This document shows, in pieces, positions 1 to 10,532 of a stretch of 64,000 nt of DNA. Source of the stretch: Ensifer sp. PDNC004 (GTDB lineage: Bacteria; Pseudomonadota; Alphaproteobacteria; Rhizobiales; Rhizobiaceae). Where the stretch lies: assembly GCF_016919405.1 (NCBI RefSeq), contig NZ_CP070354.1, positions 1-64,000 on the forward strand, read 5' to 3'. The notes under the pieces are model-generated. The model worked only from the letters and a program-made list of their open reading frames with translations. It was not told the DNA's origin and did no database searches. The position numbers and the translations under genes were made by a program. Numbering within the stretch: position 1 is the stretch's first letter; each line of letters begins with the position of its first letter.

Positions 1-1
1 G

Positions 2-577
2 GTTTCTTACTACGGCGGCACCAAGAAGGTGGACCTCGGCTTCGTCGGCTCGTGCATGGTGCACAAGGGCGACATGAAGATCGTCGCGCAGATGCTGAAG
101 AACATCGAGAAGCTCGAAGGTAAGGTGGAGTTCAAGGCGCCGCTGGTCGTTGCTGCGCCGACTTACAACATCATCAACGAGCTGAAGGCCGAAGGTGATT
201 GGGATATCCTGCAGAAGTATTCGGGCTTCGAATTCGACGACCTGAAGCCAAAGACTGCGAACCGGACCGAATACGAGAACATACTCTATCTCGAGCGTCC
301 GGGCTGCAACCTGTGCATGGGCAACCAGGAAAAGGCGGAGAAGGGCGATACGGTTCTGGCAACCTCCACCCGTCTGTTCCAGGGGCGGGTCGTTGAAGAT
401 ACGGCCGAGAAGAAGGGCGAATCGCTGCTGGCCTCGACCCCGGTCGTGGTGCTGTCAGCGATCCTTGGCCGCACGCCGAGCATGGATGAGTACCGAACCG
501 CTGTTGACGGAATCGACCTGACGAAGTTCGCTCCGCCGAAGGCGGCGCCAATCGACTCCTTGTCTGTCCATTATTAA
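2..577 (+). CDS. acnB: Aconitate hydratase B, C-terminal part (5' end outside window)
   Basis: This is the last 191 codons of a bifunctional aconitase B / 2-methylisocitrate dehydratase of the TCA cycle. The motif RPGCNLCMGNQ (about 305-340) carries the cysteine pair and surrounding residues typical of the C-terminal [4Fe-4S] domain of AcnB. The frame is open from the first bases of the window, so the annotated start lies upstream. The stop is TAA at 575. A strong hairpin follows at 617-648. The protein ends in a lysine/proline-poor tail as in other alphaproteobacterial AcnB proteins. The identity is clear; only the missing N-terminal part is unseen. Confidence 0.93.
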   Translation, partial: VSYYGGTKKVDLGFVGSCMVHKGDMKIVAQMLKNIEKLEGKVEFKAPLVVAAPTYNIINELKAEGDWDILQKYSGFEFDDLKPKTANRTEYENILYLERPGCNLCMGNQEKAEKGDTVLATSTRLFQGRVVEDTAEKKGESLLASTPVVVLSAILGRTPSMDEYRTAVDGIDLTKFAPPKAAPIDSLSVHY

Positions 578-1196
578 GGCTTTGAGGGCCTGAGTGGGCA
601 TTGTTGACGCCGACCGGCCTCACAGCGGGGATACTCCCGCTGTGAGGCGCGGGGGGCGAAGTCATTGACGTGCGCTGGCCGATTGACGGATGGCCATGAT
701 CGGACAAGGTTCCACAATAAATCTTGCGGGATTTTACATCGTCCAAAGGGCCGGAAGCGATCAGCGTGCAATTTGTCACCGAATGGCGTCACACGGTCGT
801 GATCGTGCAAAAAGATGCCGTGTAGGAAGCGGTCGCCTACCGTTTCCTGCAACTGCCGCCTCGGAAGTCTTCAGCCTTGACCGTCGACGATGCCTTGACT
901 TCGATCCCCACCGGGAATTGTCGTCGCAGGCATATGGCTAAGACAGCGACACAGGGATGTGGACCTTTGTAGGGCGCCGCCTGTAACCAAGTCCACATTG
1001 GGCGCGGCCTCGTTGAACGCCGGTGGGCCCGGGGATCTTGCAGCCCGATTTGAGCAAGCGTGTAGTGATTGCTCACCGGCTCGCATCATGTGCAATATGC
1101 TCTCAATGAGAGCGCAATGATGTTTACCGATGAGATCGATGTTTATTGCCCTAGCCAAGGCAAGGCGGCTGCTCTTTCTGGCGATCCATTCTCCGA
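578..1196. other. Intergenic region without a recognisable gene
   Basis: About 620 bp between acnB and the convergent DJ-1 gene. Apart from the hairpin at 617-648, I see only short overlapping open frames with no recognisable motif or Shine-Dalgarno sequence. It may contain decayed coding sequence, but nothing can be named. Confidence 0.4.
617..648 (+). terminator. Hairpin downstream of acnB
   Basis: A perfect 13-bp inverted repeat (GCCTCACAGCGGG / CCCGCTGTGAGGC) with a 6-base loop lies 40 bp after the acnB stop. No clear T-run follows, so it may act as a Rho-assisted or RNA-stabilising hairpin rather than a classical intrinsic terminator. Confidence 0.6.
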
Positions 1197-1877
1197 TCAC
1201 GATTTCAAGGCGGCCAGGAGGGCTTTTGCCGTTTCGCCAGATGAGGCGGGATTCTGGCCGGTGATGAGCCGGCCATCGACGACTGCGTGAACGCACCAGT
1301 CCTTCACCTTTGAGAAAACGGCGCCGAGATCGAGCAACTCGTCTTCCACCAGGAAGGGCACGACCTCTGTCAGGCCGACGGCCGCTTCCTCGGAATTGGT
1401 AAAACCGGTGACCCTTCGACCGTTTACGAAAGGTGTGCCGTCCGGGTTCTTGACGTGGCGCAGAACGCCGGGGGCGTGGCATACGAGGGCAATCGTCTTG
1501 CCCGCCGCAATGAAGGCTTCGAGCAGCCTGATCGAGTTTCCGTCCTCGGCGAGATCCCACATCGGACCGTGACCGCCGGGATAGAAAACAGTGTCGAAGT
1601 CCCCCTGGTTGACGCTGTCGAGGCGAACCGTCTCGGCGAGCTGGGCCTTGGCTTCCCGGTCTGCCTTGAAACGCCGAGTGAGGTCGGTCTCGAACATCGG
1701 TTCATCGCTCTTCGGGTCCAGTGGCGGTTGGCCGCCCTTGGGCGATGCAAGGGTGATTTCGGCTCCAGCATCCCTAAAGACGTAATAGGGCGCCGCCAAC
1801 TCTTCGAGCCAGAACCCTGTCTTCTTGCCGGTGTTGCCGAGGGTGTCGTGCGAAGTGAGGACCATTAGGACCTTCAT
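1197..1877 (-). CDS. DJ-1/PfpI family protein (Hsp31/glyoxalase III-like)
   Basis: A 226-residue type 1 glutamine-amidotransferase-fold protein. The nucleophile elbow ALVCHAPG places the conserved cysteine at about residue 133, and the acidic partner lies in GFWLEELAAPYYVF (about 21-34), the arrangement seen in Hsp31-like glyoxalase III/deglycase proteins. The length fits the family. The start ATG at 1877 has AAAGGA about 8 bases upstream. It appears to be a single gene, convergent with acnB. A role in methylglyoxal or carbonyl stress is a family-level inference; the sequence does not prove activity. Confidence 0.85.
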   Translation of the reverse strand: MKVLMVLTSHDTLGNTGKKTGFWLEELAAPYYVFRDAGAEITLASPKGGQPPLDPKSDEPMFETDLTRRFKADREAKAQLAETVRLDSVNQGDFDTVFYPGGHGPMWDLAEDGNSIRLLEAFIAAGKTIALVCHAPGVLRHVKNPDGTPFVNGRRVTGFTNSEEAAVGLTEVVPFLVEDELLDLGAVFSKVKDWCVHAVVDGRLITGQNPASSGETAKALLAALKS

Positions 1878-2092
1878 GGATCATATCCTTTGCACTGGAG
1901 GAGTAGAATTGAAGCCCGATCAGCCGCGTCGGCTTCTCGATGCGCTGATATTGGTGTCGCAATTACATTTGGGAGATCTAGGTCGCAGAAACCAGCAATC
2001 CATCTTGATGATGGAAGAAGGAGCGAGAATTTCAGCTCGCTCAAGGGCGGCGATTGATCGCCGCCCAGGTGGCCGAAAGGCAGGTGCGCTCG

Positions 2093-3319
2093 TCAGGTCT
2101 GACCGCAGCGTGCGTCGACCGGCAGGCTGGCTGCGGTGCCATCCGCGCGCGCCAGGATGAAATTGTCGAAGTTGGCGATCGAGGCGCAGGAGTGGTTGGG
2201 GAACACGCGCACGCGACTGCCGAGTTGCAGGGCACGCCCGGAATGGGGGACGAACCCATGTTCTTCGGACAGTCGCTCGAGCGTCCACAGGCCGGTCTCG
2301 CCGTCGCCTTCGGCGCTGACGATCGTGCCAAACCCTGCGCCACCCATGCCATGTGCGCCGCGATCGGAGCTCATGGATTTCGAACCGGCGTCGATGATGA
2401 AGTGCGTTTCGTTGGAGGCAACGACGCGGGCGATGACTGAAAGCGCGAGGTCGTCGGCGGTGCAGATGCCAAGCCGAAGGGCGGTGCCGTCGAGAAAGAC
2501 GTAGTTGCCGGGGCGGATGTAATCGAGTTCCTGGGGCAGCGGTGCACCGAGGCAAGTCGGCGTTGCGCCGACGGAAATGCAATCGACGGCGATTCCGCGC
2601 TGCCGAAGCCGGTCGGCAAGGTCGGCGAGGGCCTCCGCCTCGTCGCGGGCGATAGTGGCGAGGGCGTGCGGCTCCGGAGCCGCGTAGGCATGTCCGGCGT
2701 GTGAAAGCAGTCCGGCAAATCGCAAGCCGGGGGCGCGGGCGATCCTTGCGCACAGTTCAGGCGCTGCCGGGTCATTGGGTTTGAGGCCGACGCGGCCGAG
2801 GCCAACGTCGACTTTGAGGAACACGCCGATCTCGACGCCGTGCCGGCTGGCGGCCTCCGACAGCGCATCGACACCTGTTTCGCTTGCCGTAATCGTGCGC
2901 AGTTCCACGCCCCGCGCCTTGACCGCGGGCAGTAGGCGATCGAGCGACGCCGCGCGGACGATGGGATAGGCCAGGATGATCGACGGAATCCCGGCTTCGG
3001 CAAAGACCAGCGCTTCGCTGGGCTTGGAGGCGGTGATACCGCGCGCACCTGCAGCTAGCTGCTGCCGGGCGATGTGGAGGCTCTTGTGCGTCTTCACATG
3101 CGGAAACATTGCCACGCCGGCTGCATCGGCGCGCTGTTGCATGGCCTTGATATTGCGGGTGAGCCGTTTCTCGTCGACCTCGATATAGGGTGTCGGTCGC
3201 TCGGCGGCCGCTGGACGCAGGAACCCTGTGGCCTTGGTCCCGCTTGCGCTGTTGCTGATATCTGTCGCCGCTAGGCCGGCAGCAGTGGCAGCCGGTTGCG
3301 TCACTTCGAAAGTGCTCAT
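2093..3319 (-). CDS. D-threonine aldolase / D-serine dehydratase-like PLP enzyme
   Basis: A 408-residue fold-III PLP protein with an alanine-racemase-like N-terminal barrel. The motif MFPHVKTHKS (about 71-80) holds the Schiff-base lysine (probably K76). FPNHSC near residue 380 is the His-x-Cys metal site of the DSD1-like C-terminal domain. Members cleave D-threonine to glycine and acetaldehyde or deaminate D-serine; which applies here cannot be read from sequence. It is the last gene of a minus-strand unit, 41 bp after the dppF-like gene, and close to two peptidases with D-specific relatives, which supports a D-amino-acid role. The first 40 residues are low complexity, so a later start is possible. 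Confidence 0.8.
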   Translation of the reverse strand: MSTFEVTQPAATAAGLAATDISNSASGTKATGFLRPAAAERPTPYIEVDEKRLTRNIKAMQQRADAAGVAMFPHVKTHKSLHIARQQLAAGARGITASKPSEALVFAEAGIPSIILAYPIVRAASLDRLLPAVKARGVELRTITASETGVDALSEAASRHGVEIGVFLKVDVGLGRVGLKPNDPAAPELCARIARAPGLRFAGLLSHAGHAYAAPEPHALATIARDEAEALADLADRLRQRGIAVDCISVGATPTCLGAPLPQELDYIRPGNYVFLDGTALRLGICTADDLALSVIARVVASNETHFIIDAGSKSMSSDRGAHGMGGAGFGTIVSAEGDGETGLWTLERLSEEHGFVPHSGRALQLGSRVRVFPNHSCASIANFDNFILARADGTAASLPVDARCGQT

Positions 3320-3360
3320 GATGGGATACTCTGATCTGGAATGGCTTATCGCGGCTACTG

Positions 3361-4313
3361 TCAGCCGGTTGCGACCTGGCGCACGTAGTGGGTCGATGAG
3401 ATCTGCCGCATCGGCAGTTCGGAAGGCACGAAGTCCGGCGCACGCACCGCACTTGGAATTTCGTCGGACATTGGCTGGCGCCCTTCCGGACGGCGCGTCG
3501 GATCGGCAATCGGCACGGTCGATAGGAGCTTACGGGTATAAGGGTGCTGCGGATTGCCGAAGACCGAGCGGCGATCGCCGATCTCGACGATTTCGCCGAG
3601 ATACATGACCGCAACGCGGTGAGCGATACGCTCGACTACCGCCATATCGTGGCTGATGAACAGAAGGGCGATCTGCATCTCGCGCTGCAGGTCCATGAGC
3701 AGGTTGATCACCTGGGCCTGGATCGTCACGTCGAGCGAAGCGACCGCCTCGTCGGCGACGATGAGGCGCGGCCTGAGCGCAAGCGCCCGGGCGATACAGA
3801 TACGCTGGCGCTGGCCACCGGAAAATGCATGCGGATAGCGCTCGAGGTGTTCAGGCGAAAGCTCGACCTTTGCCAGAAGTTCGGCGGCGCGGGCGCGCAT
3901 GTCCCCGGTCGAACCCAGCTTGTGGACCCGCATCGGATCCGTCAGCGATTGCTCGATCGTCATGCGCGGGTTGAGCGAAGAAAACGGATCCTGGAAGACC
4001 ATCTGCGCTTCGCGCCGAAATCGCGCGAGGACGGGGCGCGGCGCGCCGACCAGCTCGGTTCCATCAAAGCGGATCGAGCCAGAGCGCGGCCGATCGAGCT
4101 GCATGAGCGAGCGGGCGACCGTCGACTTGCCGCAGCCGGATTCACCGACCAGCGCCAGGGTCTCACCGGGAAAAATATCGAAGGAGACGTTCTCCACTGC
4201 GTGCACCCGGCCGGAGACGTGGCCGAACAGCCCGGCCTTGAGATCGAAGCGCGTCACCAGGTTTCGCACCTCGACGAGTGGGCGAGAGGCTTGCGTCATA
4301 TGAGCCGGCGCGT

Positions 4314-4317
<4 letters not shown>
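3361..4317 (-). CDS. Dipeptide/oligopeptide ABC transporter ATP-binding protein (DppF/OppF-like)
   Basis: A 318-residue ATPase with Walker [10 protein letters not shown], signature SGGQRQR, Walker [13 protein letters not shown] and a C-terminal oligopeptide-transporter region ([16 protein letters not shown]). It should energise uptake of the peptide handled by the divergently encoded permeases at 8.6-10.5 kb. Its ATG overlaps the stop of the upstream ATPase gene by 4 bases (ATGA at 4314-4317), so translation is probably coupled. Walker B reads DEAVASLD rather than DEPTSALD, a tolerated variant in DppF proteins. Confidence 0.9.
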
Positions 4318-5240
<923 letters not shown>

Positions 5241-5507
5241 CAGCACATGGACCCGATTTCGAGGGGACGTTGCCCTGTCAGGTCTCGCAACGGGGTTGCA
5301 TCCTGTCAATATGCTCGGATGGTGGAGAACTCCCTGGGCGGTTGACCGTCAGTGCCCGGGCGGCATCCGAGCGGCTTCGGTCCGTGCCACAAAACCCAGT
5401 TAAATCAATGTGTCGCGAATGTGGCAATCGAAACTATGCGCTTTCTGCATCGTGCCGCCTGTCTTCGCATATGGTCTCGGTCGGGCGATTTCGGTCATGA
5501 CGGTGCC

Positions 5508-6461
5508 TCAGGCGGCGTCGATGCCGGCATCAAATCCGTTCTTGTATTGTGGCAGTGCCGCACACTGCTTGAGATGCTGCCACAACGCATCGCTGTCGGC
5601 GCTACCAGGGCCGGCGCGCCTGAAGATGCGGATCTCCATTTCGAGCGACATTTGTGGCCCGCCGATCTGGACGAGGCGGCCTTGGCGAATGGCTTCCGCC
5701 ACACAGATCTGTGGCAGCCAGGCGACGCCGCGCCCGGCGACGGCCATGTGCTTCAGGCCGTCGGCAAGGCCCGACTGGTAGACGGTGCTGAGGTTGAGCG
5801 GGCGGCGCCAGCGGGATTGGATGAGCGTTGCCAGCTTGCCGATGTAACCGTCGCTCCAGGAATAGGCGAGGTAGGGAATTTCCGTGGTTTCAGGCCCGTC
5901 GATGTCGAATAGCGGCCGGCCGCTGTCATCTGTTCCCGAGACGAGAATGAGCCGATCCTTGCCGATCTGCAGGGATTCGAACGGACCGCCTTCCAGCACC
6001 GGCGGGCCATCGGGATGCACATAGGTGATGGCAAAATCGCACTGGCCCGAACATAGGTGATCTATGCTTTCAAGGAAGTCGGCGGCATGCATGCTGGTGC
6101 GAAGCGGCATCCGCGAGATTAGCGGCGAGCCGATCCATCTCGGGAAAAAATACATCGCCAGCGTATGCAGCGAGGTAAATGTCAGCATGGCCGAGCTTTC
6201 GCCCGCGACATTGCGGCAATCGGTGCGCAGCCGGTAGGCCTCACGCACGAGACGCTGGCAACCCGGAAGGAACATCGTTCCCGCCCGTGTCAATTGAACA
6301 GGATAGGTGCTGCGGTCGATCAGGTCCGCGCCGATCCAGTTCTCAAGCGATTTGATGCGGCGACTGAAGGCAGGCTGCGAAATGTTGCGTGCCGTCGCCG
6401 CCGTCGAGAAATTCCGCGTGGCGGCAATTTCGAGAAAATCTTCAAGCCATTGCAGTTCCAT
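5508..6461 (-). CDS. LysR-family transcriptional regulator of the peptide cluster
   Basis: A 317-residue LysR protein. The N-terminal winged helix-turn-helix is in WLEDFLEIAATRNFSTAA and ISQPAFSRRIKSLE. A substrate-binding domain fills the rest. I chose the ATG at 6461 because GAGGG lies 5 bases upstream; an in-frame ATG at 6473 is also possible. It is divergent from the solute-binding gene at 6586, the usual LysR geometry, so the 125-bp gap should hold the shared operator. Control of both the transporter and the D-amino-acid enzymes is inferred. Confidence 0.88.
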   Translation of the reverse strand: MELQWLEDFLEIAATRNFSTAATARNISQPAFSRRIKSLENWIGADLIDRSTYPVQLTRAGTMFLPGCQRLVREAYRLRTDCRNVAGESSAMLTFTSLHTLAMYFFPRWIGSPLISRMPLRTSMHAADFLESIDHLCSGQCDFAITYVHPDGPPVLEGGPFESLQIGKDRLILVSGTDDSGRPLFDIDGPETTEIPYLAYSWSDGYIGKLATLIQSRWRRPLNLSTVYQSGLADGLKHMAVAGRGVAWLPQICVAEAIRQGRLVQIGGPQMSLEMEIRIFRRAGPGSADSDALWQHLKQCAALPQYKNGFDAGIDAA

Positions 6462-6585
6462 GCCGGCCCTCATGCGTGTTTTGCATAGTCTATCCTAATT
6501 ACACATTGGACAGACCTGCAAGGGCTCTTCTAGCCTCCCCTATAACGAGAAGAAAAACTTCCGCCTCCACCAAATGGGAACAACG

Positions 6586-8514
6586 ATGAAACGCACCTTA
6601 GCCCTAGCTCTCTGCTTGGGGCTCGGCATCGCGGCTGCGCCCGCTATGGCCGAGACCAAGAACCCCGGCACATTCGTATTCATGTGGACTGACGACATCC
6701 AGTCGTTCGATCCGGCCTATATCGCCAACACGCCGAGCTCTTACGGCTCGCTCAACATCTACAGCCGCCTGTTGAACTTCAACGGCTCGAAGATTTCCGA
6801 GTTCGTGCCGTCACTCTCGACCGAGGTGCCGTCGCTTGAAAACGGCCTCATCAAGCAGGCGGCCGATGGCTCCGTCAGCTACACCTTCCCCATCCGCAAA
6901 GGCGTTCTCGCCCACAAGGTCGGGACCAAGGGCGCTGACGGCAAAGTCACCTGGGAGTACTACGACAAGCTGACCGACGCCCAAAAGGCGACGATCGAGC
7001 CTGGCTATGGCCAGATCACGCCGGAGGACGTGCGGTATTCGCTGTTGCGCGCCATCCTTCAGGGGCAGTCGTGGATGTCGAATGCGATCACCGAAGTGAT
7101 CACCGCCGGCAAGTACACCGACATCGCCAAGTGGGTCGAGACCGAAGGCGAGGTCAAATCCATCAATGACGCCAGCCCCGAGGTTTTGCGCAAGGTCTAT
7201 GACCAGCTCGCCTCGCAGATCGTCGTCGACGGCGATAATGTCACGCTGAAACTGCCGAAGTCGTTTCCGGCGACGCTCGGCGTGATCGCACTGCCCTTCG
7301 GCACCTCGATCGTCGACAAGGAATGGGTTGCATCTGTCGGCGGGTGGGATGGTTCCGGCGACACTTGGAAGGCCTATTACCGACCGGAACTTGGCGCCAA
7401 TCCGCTGTTTGCCGAAGAAAACGGCACCGGGCCGTTCATGCTCGAGGAATGGGACCGGACCGACCGGCGCATCACCCTGAAGCGCTTCGATAATTACTTC
7501 ATGGGCCCCGCCAAGCTTGAGCGCGTGGTCATGCGCACCGTGCCGGAATGGACGACGCGGCGCCTGCAGCTTCTGTCGGGCGACGCCGATTTCGTCACCG
7601 CCCCGGTCGAGTTCATCGACGAACTCAGCAAGACCGAAGGCGTGAAAGTCATTGACGGCCTGCAGAAGGTATTTTCGCGCGGTGCCTTTTTCGCCTGGCC
7701 GCTCGACGACAACGACAATCCGGCAATCGGCAGTGGTAAGCTGGACGGTGCCGGCATTCCCCCGGACTTCTTTGCCGACATCGACGTGCGCAAGGGCTTC
7801 AACTACGCCCAGAACTACGACGCGCTGTTGACCCAGGTGCTGCTCAACAAGACCGTGCAGTCGCGCGGCCCGACAGTTCGCGGCATCATGGGCTACCGCC
7901 CGGATTCACCGGTCTACAGCTATGATCCCGCCAAGGCCGAAGAACACTTCAAGAAGGCGTTTGGCGGTAAGCTCTGGGACACAGGCTTTGCCTTCACCGC
8001 CTATGTGACCGAAGGCAATCCGCAGCTGACCGCCGCACTTTCCGCGCTGCAGCAGGGCCTGTCGCGCATCAATCCGAAGTTCAAGATGCAGATCCAGGCG
8101 CTGCCCTGGGCCTCCGTTTCGGACAAGCTCAACAACCGCGAAAAGCCGGCAGCACCCTTGACGGTGATGGGTTGGGGGCCTGACTATTCAGACCCGGGTG
8201 GTCCGCTCGGCGCCGCCAGCTACTACCTCTCGCCCACGGGTCTCGTCGGCGGCATGGTCGGCCAGGGCTACCGCGACCTGATGGCGGAGAAGTTCAAACC
8301 GCTCTTGGACGAAGCCTGGGCTTCGGTCGACCCCGCCGTGCGCGAGCCGATCTACGCCAAGCTGCAGGAAATGTCTTACGAATACGCCACCACCCAGTTC
8401 CTCTGGGAAGATTTCGGCTACGTCGTCACCCGCAGCAATATCGATGGTTATGTCGACAACATGATCCTCTACGGTGCCTGGGATTTCTACCCGGTCACCA
8501 AGGCCAACAACTGA
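6586..8514 (+). CDS. ABC transporter solute-binding protein, family 5 (peptide/opine type), unusually long
   Basis: A 642-residue periplasmic binding protein with a Sec signal peptide (KRTLALALCLGLGIAAAPAMA, cleavage near residue 22). The start of the mature protein (PGTFVFMWTDDIQSFDPAY) is typical of SBP_bac_5. Usual family members are about 500-540 residues; this one has extra sequence around residues 100-220, including a lysine-rich stretch (KVGTKGADGKVTWEYY). The ATG at 6586 gives a clean signal peptide; an ATG 12 bases upstream is also in frame. It opens a plus-strand operon with two permeases and three enzymes. A strong hairpin follows the stop. Confidence 0.9.
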   Translation: MKRTLALALCLGLGIAAAPAMAETKNPGTFVFMWTDDIQSFDPAYIANTPSSYGSLNIYSRLLNFNGSKISEFVPSLSTEVPSLENGLIKQAADGSVSYTFPIRKGVLAHKVGTKGADGKVTWEYYDKLTDAQKATIEPGYGQITPEDVRYSLLRAILQGQSWMSNAITEVITAGKYTDIAKWVETEGEVKSINDASPEVLRKVYDQLASQIVVDGDNVTLKLPKSFPATLGVIALPFGTSIVDKEWVASVGGWDGSGDTWKAYYRPELGANPLFAEENGTGPFMLEEWDRTDRRITLKRFDNYFMGPAKLERVVMRTVPEWTTRRLQLLSGDADFVTAPVEFIDELSKTEGVKVIDGLQKVFSRGAFFAWPLDDNDNPAIGSGKLDGAGIPPDFFADIDVRKGFNYAQNYDALLTQVLLNKTVQSRGPTVRGIMGYRPDSPVYSYDPAKAEEHFKKAFGGKLWDTGFAFTAYVTEGNPQLTAALSALQQGLSRINPKFKMQIQALPWASVSDKLNNREKPAAPLTVMGWGPDYSDPGGPLGAASYYLSPTGLVGGMVGQGYRDLMAEKFKPLLDEAWASVDPAVREPIYAKLQEMSYEYATTQFLWEDFGYVVTRSNIDGYVDNMILYGAWDFYPVTKANN

Positions 8515-8520
8515 TTGGCC

Positions 8521-8555
8521 AGGGCTGCCGGGTGGCGATCCCGCCCGGTAGCCCT
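8521..8555 (+). terminator. Hairpin between binding-protein and permease genes
   Basis: A 15-bp stem (8521-8535 with 8541-8555, two G-T wobbles) with loop CGATC, followed by TTGTTTCATTTT. It lies between the binding-protein stop and the permease start inside one operon. It probably acts as a partial terminator or mRNA 3' stabiliser so that the binding protein is made in excess. Confidence 0.7.
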
Positions 8556-8590
8556 TGTTTCATTTTCCCTGAAATCGGAATGTGTGAGCC

Positions 8591-9628
8591 GTGCTGAACT
8601 ATGCACTCAGACGATTGATGATGCTGCCGATCGTCCTCTTCGCGCTGTCGTTGATGATCTTCGCGCTACAGATGTCGCTTTCGCCGACACAGAGACTGGC
8701 GGCCTACGCCCCGTCGCCCGATTATCTCAAGGGCGGTCAGGAAAGCATTCGCCGGATGATCGAGCAGTACGGGCTGAACGATCCCTTCTACCTCCAGTAC
8801 GGCCGCTGGATCGGCGGCGTTCTCAGCGGCAATCTCGGCTGGTCCGAGACCGCCCGCCAGCCGGTGTCGACGGCGCTGATGTCGCTGTTTCCGGCGACGC
8901 TGGAGCTGGTCGTGCTGGCCTTCGTGCCCTGTCTACTGCTTGCCGTCTACCTCGGTTCGCGCGCCGGCATCTATCTCAACCGCTGGCCGGACCATGTCAT
9001 TCGCATCTTCACCATTCTCGGCTGGTCTTTTCCGGTCTACGTCTTCGGCCTGCTGATGCTTCTGATCTTTTATTCGGCGCTTGACTGGTTCCCGCCCGGC
9101 CGGCTCAGCCAGTGGGCCCAGACCATCGTCAGTTCCGGCGACTTCGTGCGCTACACCGGCGCCAACACCGTCGATGCCCTCTTGAACGGTAACCTGGCGA
9201 TCTTCGGCGACGCACTTCGTCACCTTGCCGCACCCGTCATCACGCTGACCTATGTCAACGTCGCCAGCATGACGCGGGTGATGCGCACCTCGATGCTGGA
9301 AACGCTACGCCAGGACTACGTGCGCACCGCCCGCGCCAAGGGACTGCCGCGCCGCGTCGTCGAATTGCATCACGCCAGACGCAACGCGCTTCTGCCACTC
9401 GCAACTATCGCCGGCATGGAGCTCGCCGTGATGATGGGCGGCGTGGTCATCACCGAAACCATCTTTGACTATGCCGGGCTCGGTCAGTTCGCGGCCAAGA
9501 CCGCCGCCAATCTCGACTTTCCTGCAGTTCTCGGCTTCGGCCTCTATTTCGCAGTCGTCCTGGTGCTGATGAACCTGGTCGTCGATCTCATCTATCCGTT
9601 GCTTGACCCGAGGGTGAAGACGCAATGA
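8591..9628 (+). CDS. Peptide ABC transporter permease (DppB/OppB-like)
   Basis: A 345-residue inner-membrane permease of the binding-protein-dependent transport family, with about six membrane segments. The first is LPIVLFALSLMIFAL near residues 12-27. The EAA-type cytoplasmic loop DYVRTARAKGLPRRVVELHHARRN should contact the DppD/F-like ATPases encoded on the opposite strand. The start is GTG at 8591. It overlaps the next permease gene by 4 bases (ATGA at 9625-9628), so the two are translationally coupled. Confidence 0.9.
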   Translation: MLNYALRRLMMLPIVLFALSLMIFALQMSLSPTQRLAAYAPSPDYLKGGQESIRRMIEQYGLNDPFYLQYGRWIGGVLSGNLGWSETARQPVSTALMSLFPATLELVVLAFVPCLLLAVYLGSRAGIYLNRWPDHVIRIFTILGWSFPVYVFGLLMLLIFYSALDWFPPGRLSQWAQTIVSSGDFVRYTGANTVDALLNGNLAIFGDALRHLAAPVITLTYVNVASMTRVMRTSMLETLRQDYVRTARAKGLPRRVVELHHARRNALLPLATIAGMELAVMMGGVVITETIFDYAGLGQFAAKTAANLDFPAVLGFGLYFAVVLVLMNLVVDLIYPLLDPRVKTQ

Positions 9629-10497
9629 AGTTTCTTCGTTACCTCGCGCGCAATCCGGTGTCGCTGTTGGGCGTCGTGATCCTGCTCGCTTTCGTGTTGA
9701 TCGCCGTCTTCGCCCCCGTCTTGGCACCGCCACAGAGCTTCCAGCTTTCGCCCTACGACACGCCGCGCGCGGGTTTTTTAGCGACGCCGCAACCGCCTTC
9801 GCCGGAGGCCGTGTTTGGCACGACCCAGGGCCAGTACGACATCTTCTATGGCGTCGTGTGGGGTACGCGCACGGCATTCAAGATCGGCCTCGGGGTCGTG
9901 GCGATCTCCGTGCTGATCGGCACGGTCGTCGGCGCCGTCGCGGCCTATTACGGTGGCGTCGTTGAAGAAGTGCTGATGCGCATTGTCGACGTGTTCATGG
10001 CCGTACCCTTCCTGATCGCCGCCATGGTGCTGACGGCGTTGCTCGGCAAAGGCATCGTGCCCATCACGATCGCGCTCACGACATTCGGCTGGATGAGTTA
10101 TGCCCGTATCGTTCGAAGCGAGATCCTGAGGATCCGCGAGATGGATTACATCCACGCAGCCAGGAGCTATGGCGCCAGCGATCTCAGACTGATCGTGCTG
10201 CATATCCTGCCGAACGCCATGTTCCCGGTGCTGGTGCTCGCGACAATGGCGACCGGCTCCATGGTGCTGTCCGCCTCGGCCCTCAGCTTCCTCGGCGTCG
10301 GCACCGAAGAAGGCTATGCCGACTGGGGCCAGTTCATCGCCTACTCGCGCAACTGGATCGTCGGTCAGCCCGGCAATCCCTTCCAGTTCTGGTACACGCT
10401 GGCCTTCCCCGGTACGGCCGTCTTCCTGTTCGTGCTGTCGTGGAACCTGGTCGGCGATGCGCTGCGCGACATGCTCGACCCGCGCCACGCCCATTGA
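9625..10497 (+). CDS. Peptide ABC transporter permease (DppC/OppC-like)
   Basis: A 290-residue permease with the N-terminal OppC region (membrane helix at about 12-32, then a periplasmic stretch) and about six membrane helices in all. Its EAA loop is YIHAARSYGASDLRLIVLHILPN. It forms the heterodimeric channel with the preceding DppB-like protein. It is followed after 35 bp by an S12 peptidase gene in the same transcript, which ties the transporter to intracellular peptide cleavage. Confidence 0.9.
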   Translation: MKFLRYLARNPVSLLGVVILLAFVLIAVFAPVLAPPQSFQLSPYDTPRAGFLATPQPPSPEAVFGTTQGQYDIFYGVVWGTRTAFKIGLGVVAISVLIGTVVGAVAAYYGGVVEEVLMRIVDVFMAVPFLIAAMVLTALLGKGIVPITIALTTFGWMSYARIVRSEILRIREMDYIHAARSYGASDLRLIVLHILPNAMFPVLVLATMATGSMVLSASALSFLGVGTEEGYADWGQFIAYSRNWIVGQPGNPFQFWYTLAFPGTAVFLFVLSWNLVGDALRDMLDPRHAH

Positions 10498-10532
10498 GAC
10501 CCAATCCCTTTACGACCCAAGGAGCATTTTCT

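Noticed and set aside
174..779. Long minus-strand frame opposite acnB (201 codons)
   Set aside because: It lies antisense to the conserved aconitase sequence and is proline/arginine/serine-rich, as expected for a shadow frame in high-GC DNA.
574..852. Minus-strand open frame downstream of acnB
   Set aside because: It overlaps the terminator hairpin, has no Shine-Dalgarno and has no recognisable motif; it looks like a chance frame.
1920..2753. Arginine-rich minus-strand frame of 277 codons
   Set aside because: It overlaps the D-threonine-aldolase-like gene in a different frame; the amino-acid composition is that of a shadow.
9778..10494. Minus-strand frame with His/Asp/Arg-rich sequence opposite the DppC-like gene
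   Set aside because: Antisense to conserved permease codons; the composition mirrors hydrophobic codons on the other strand.
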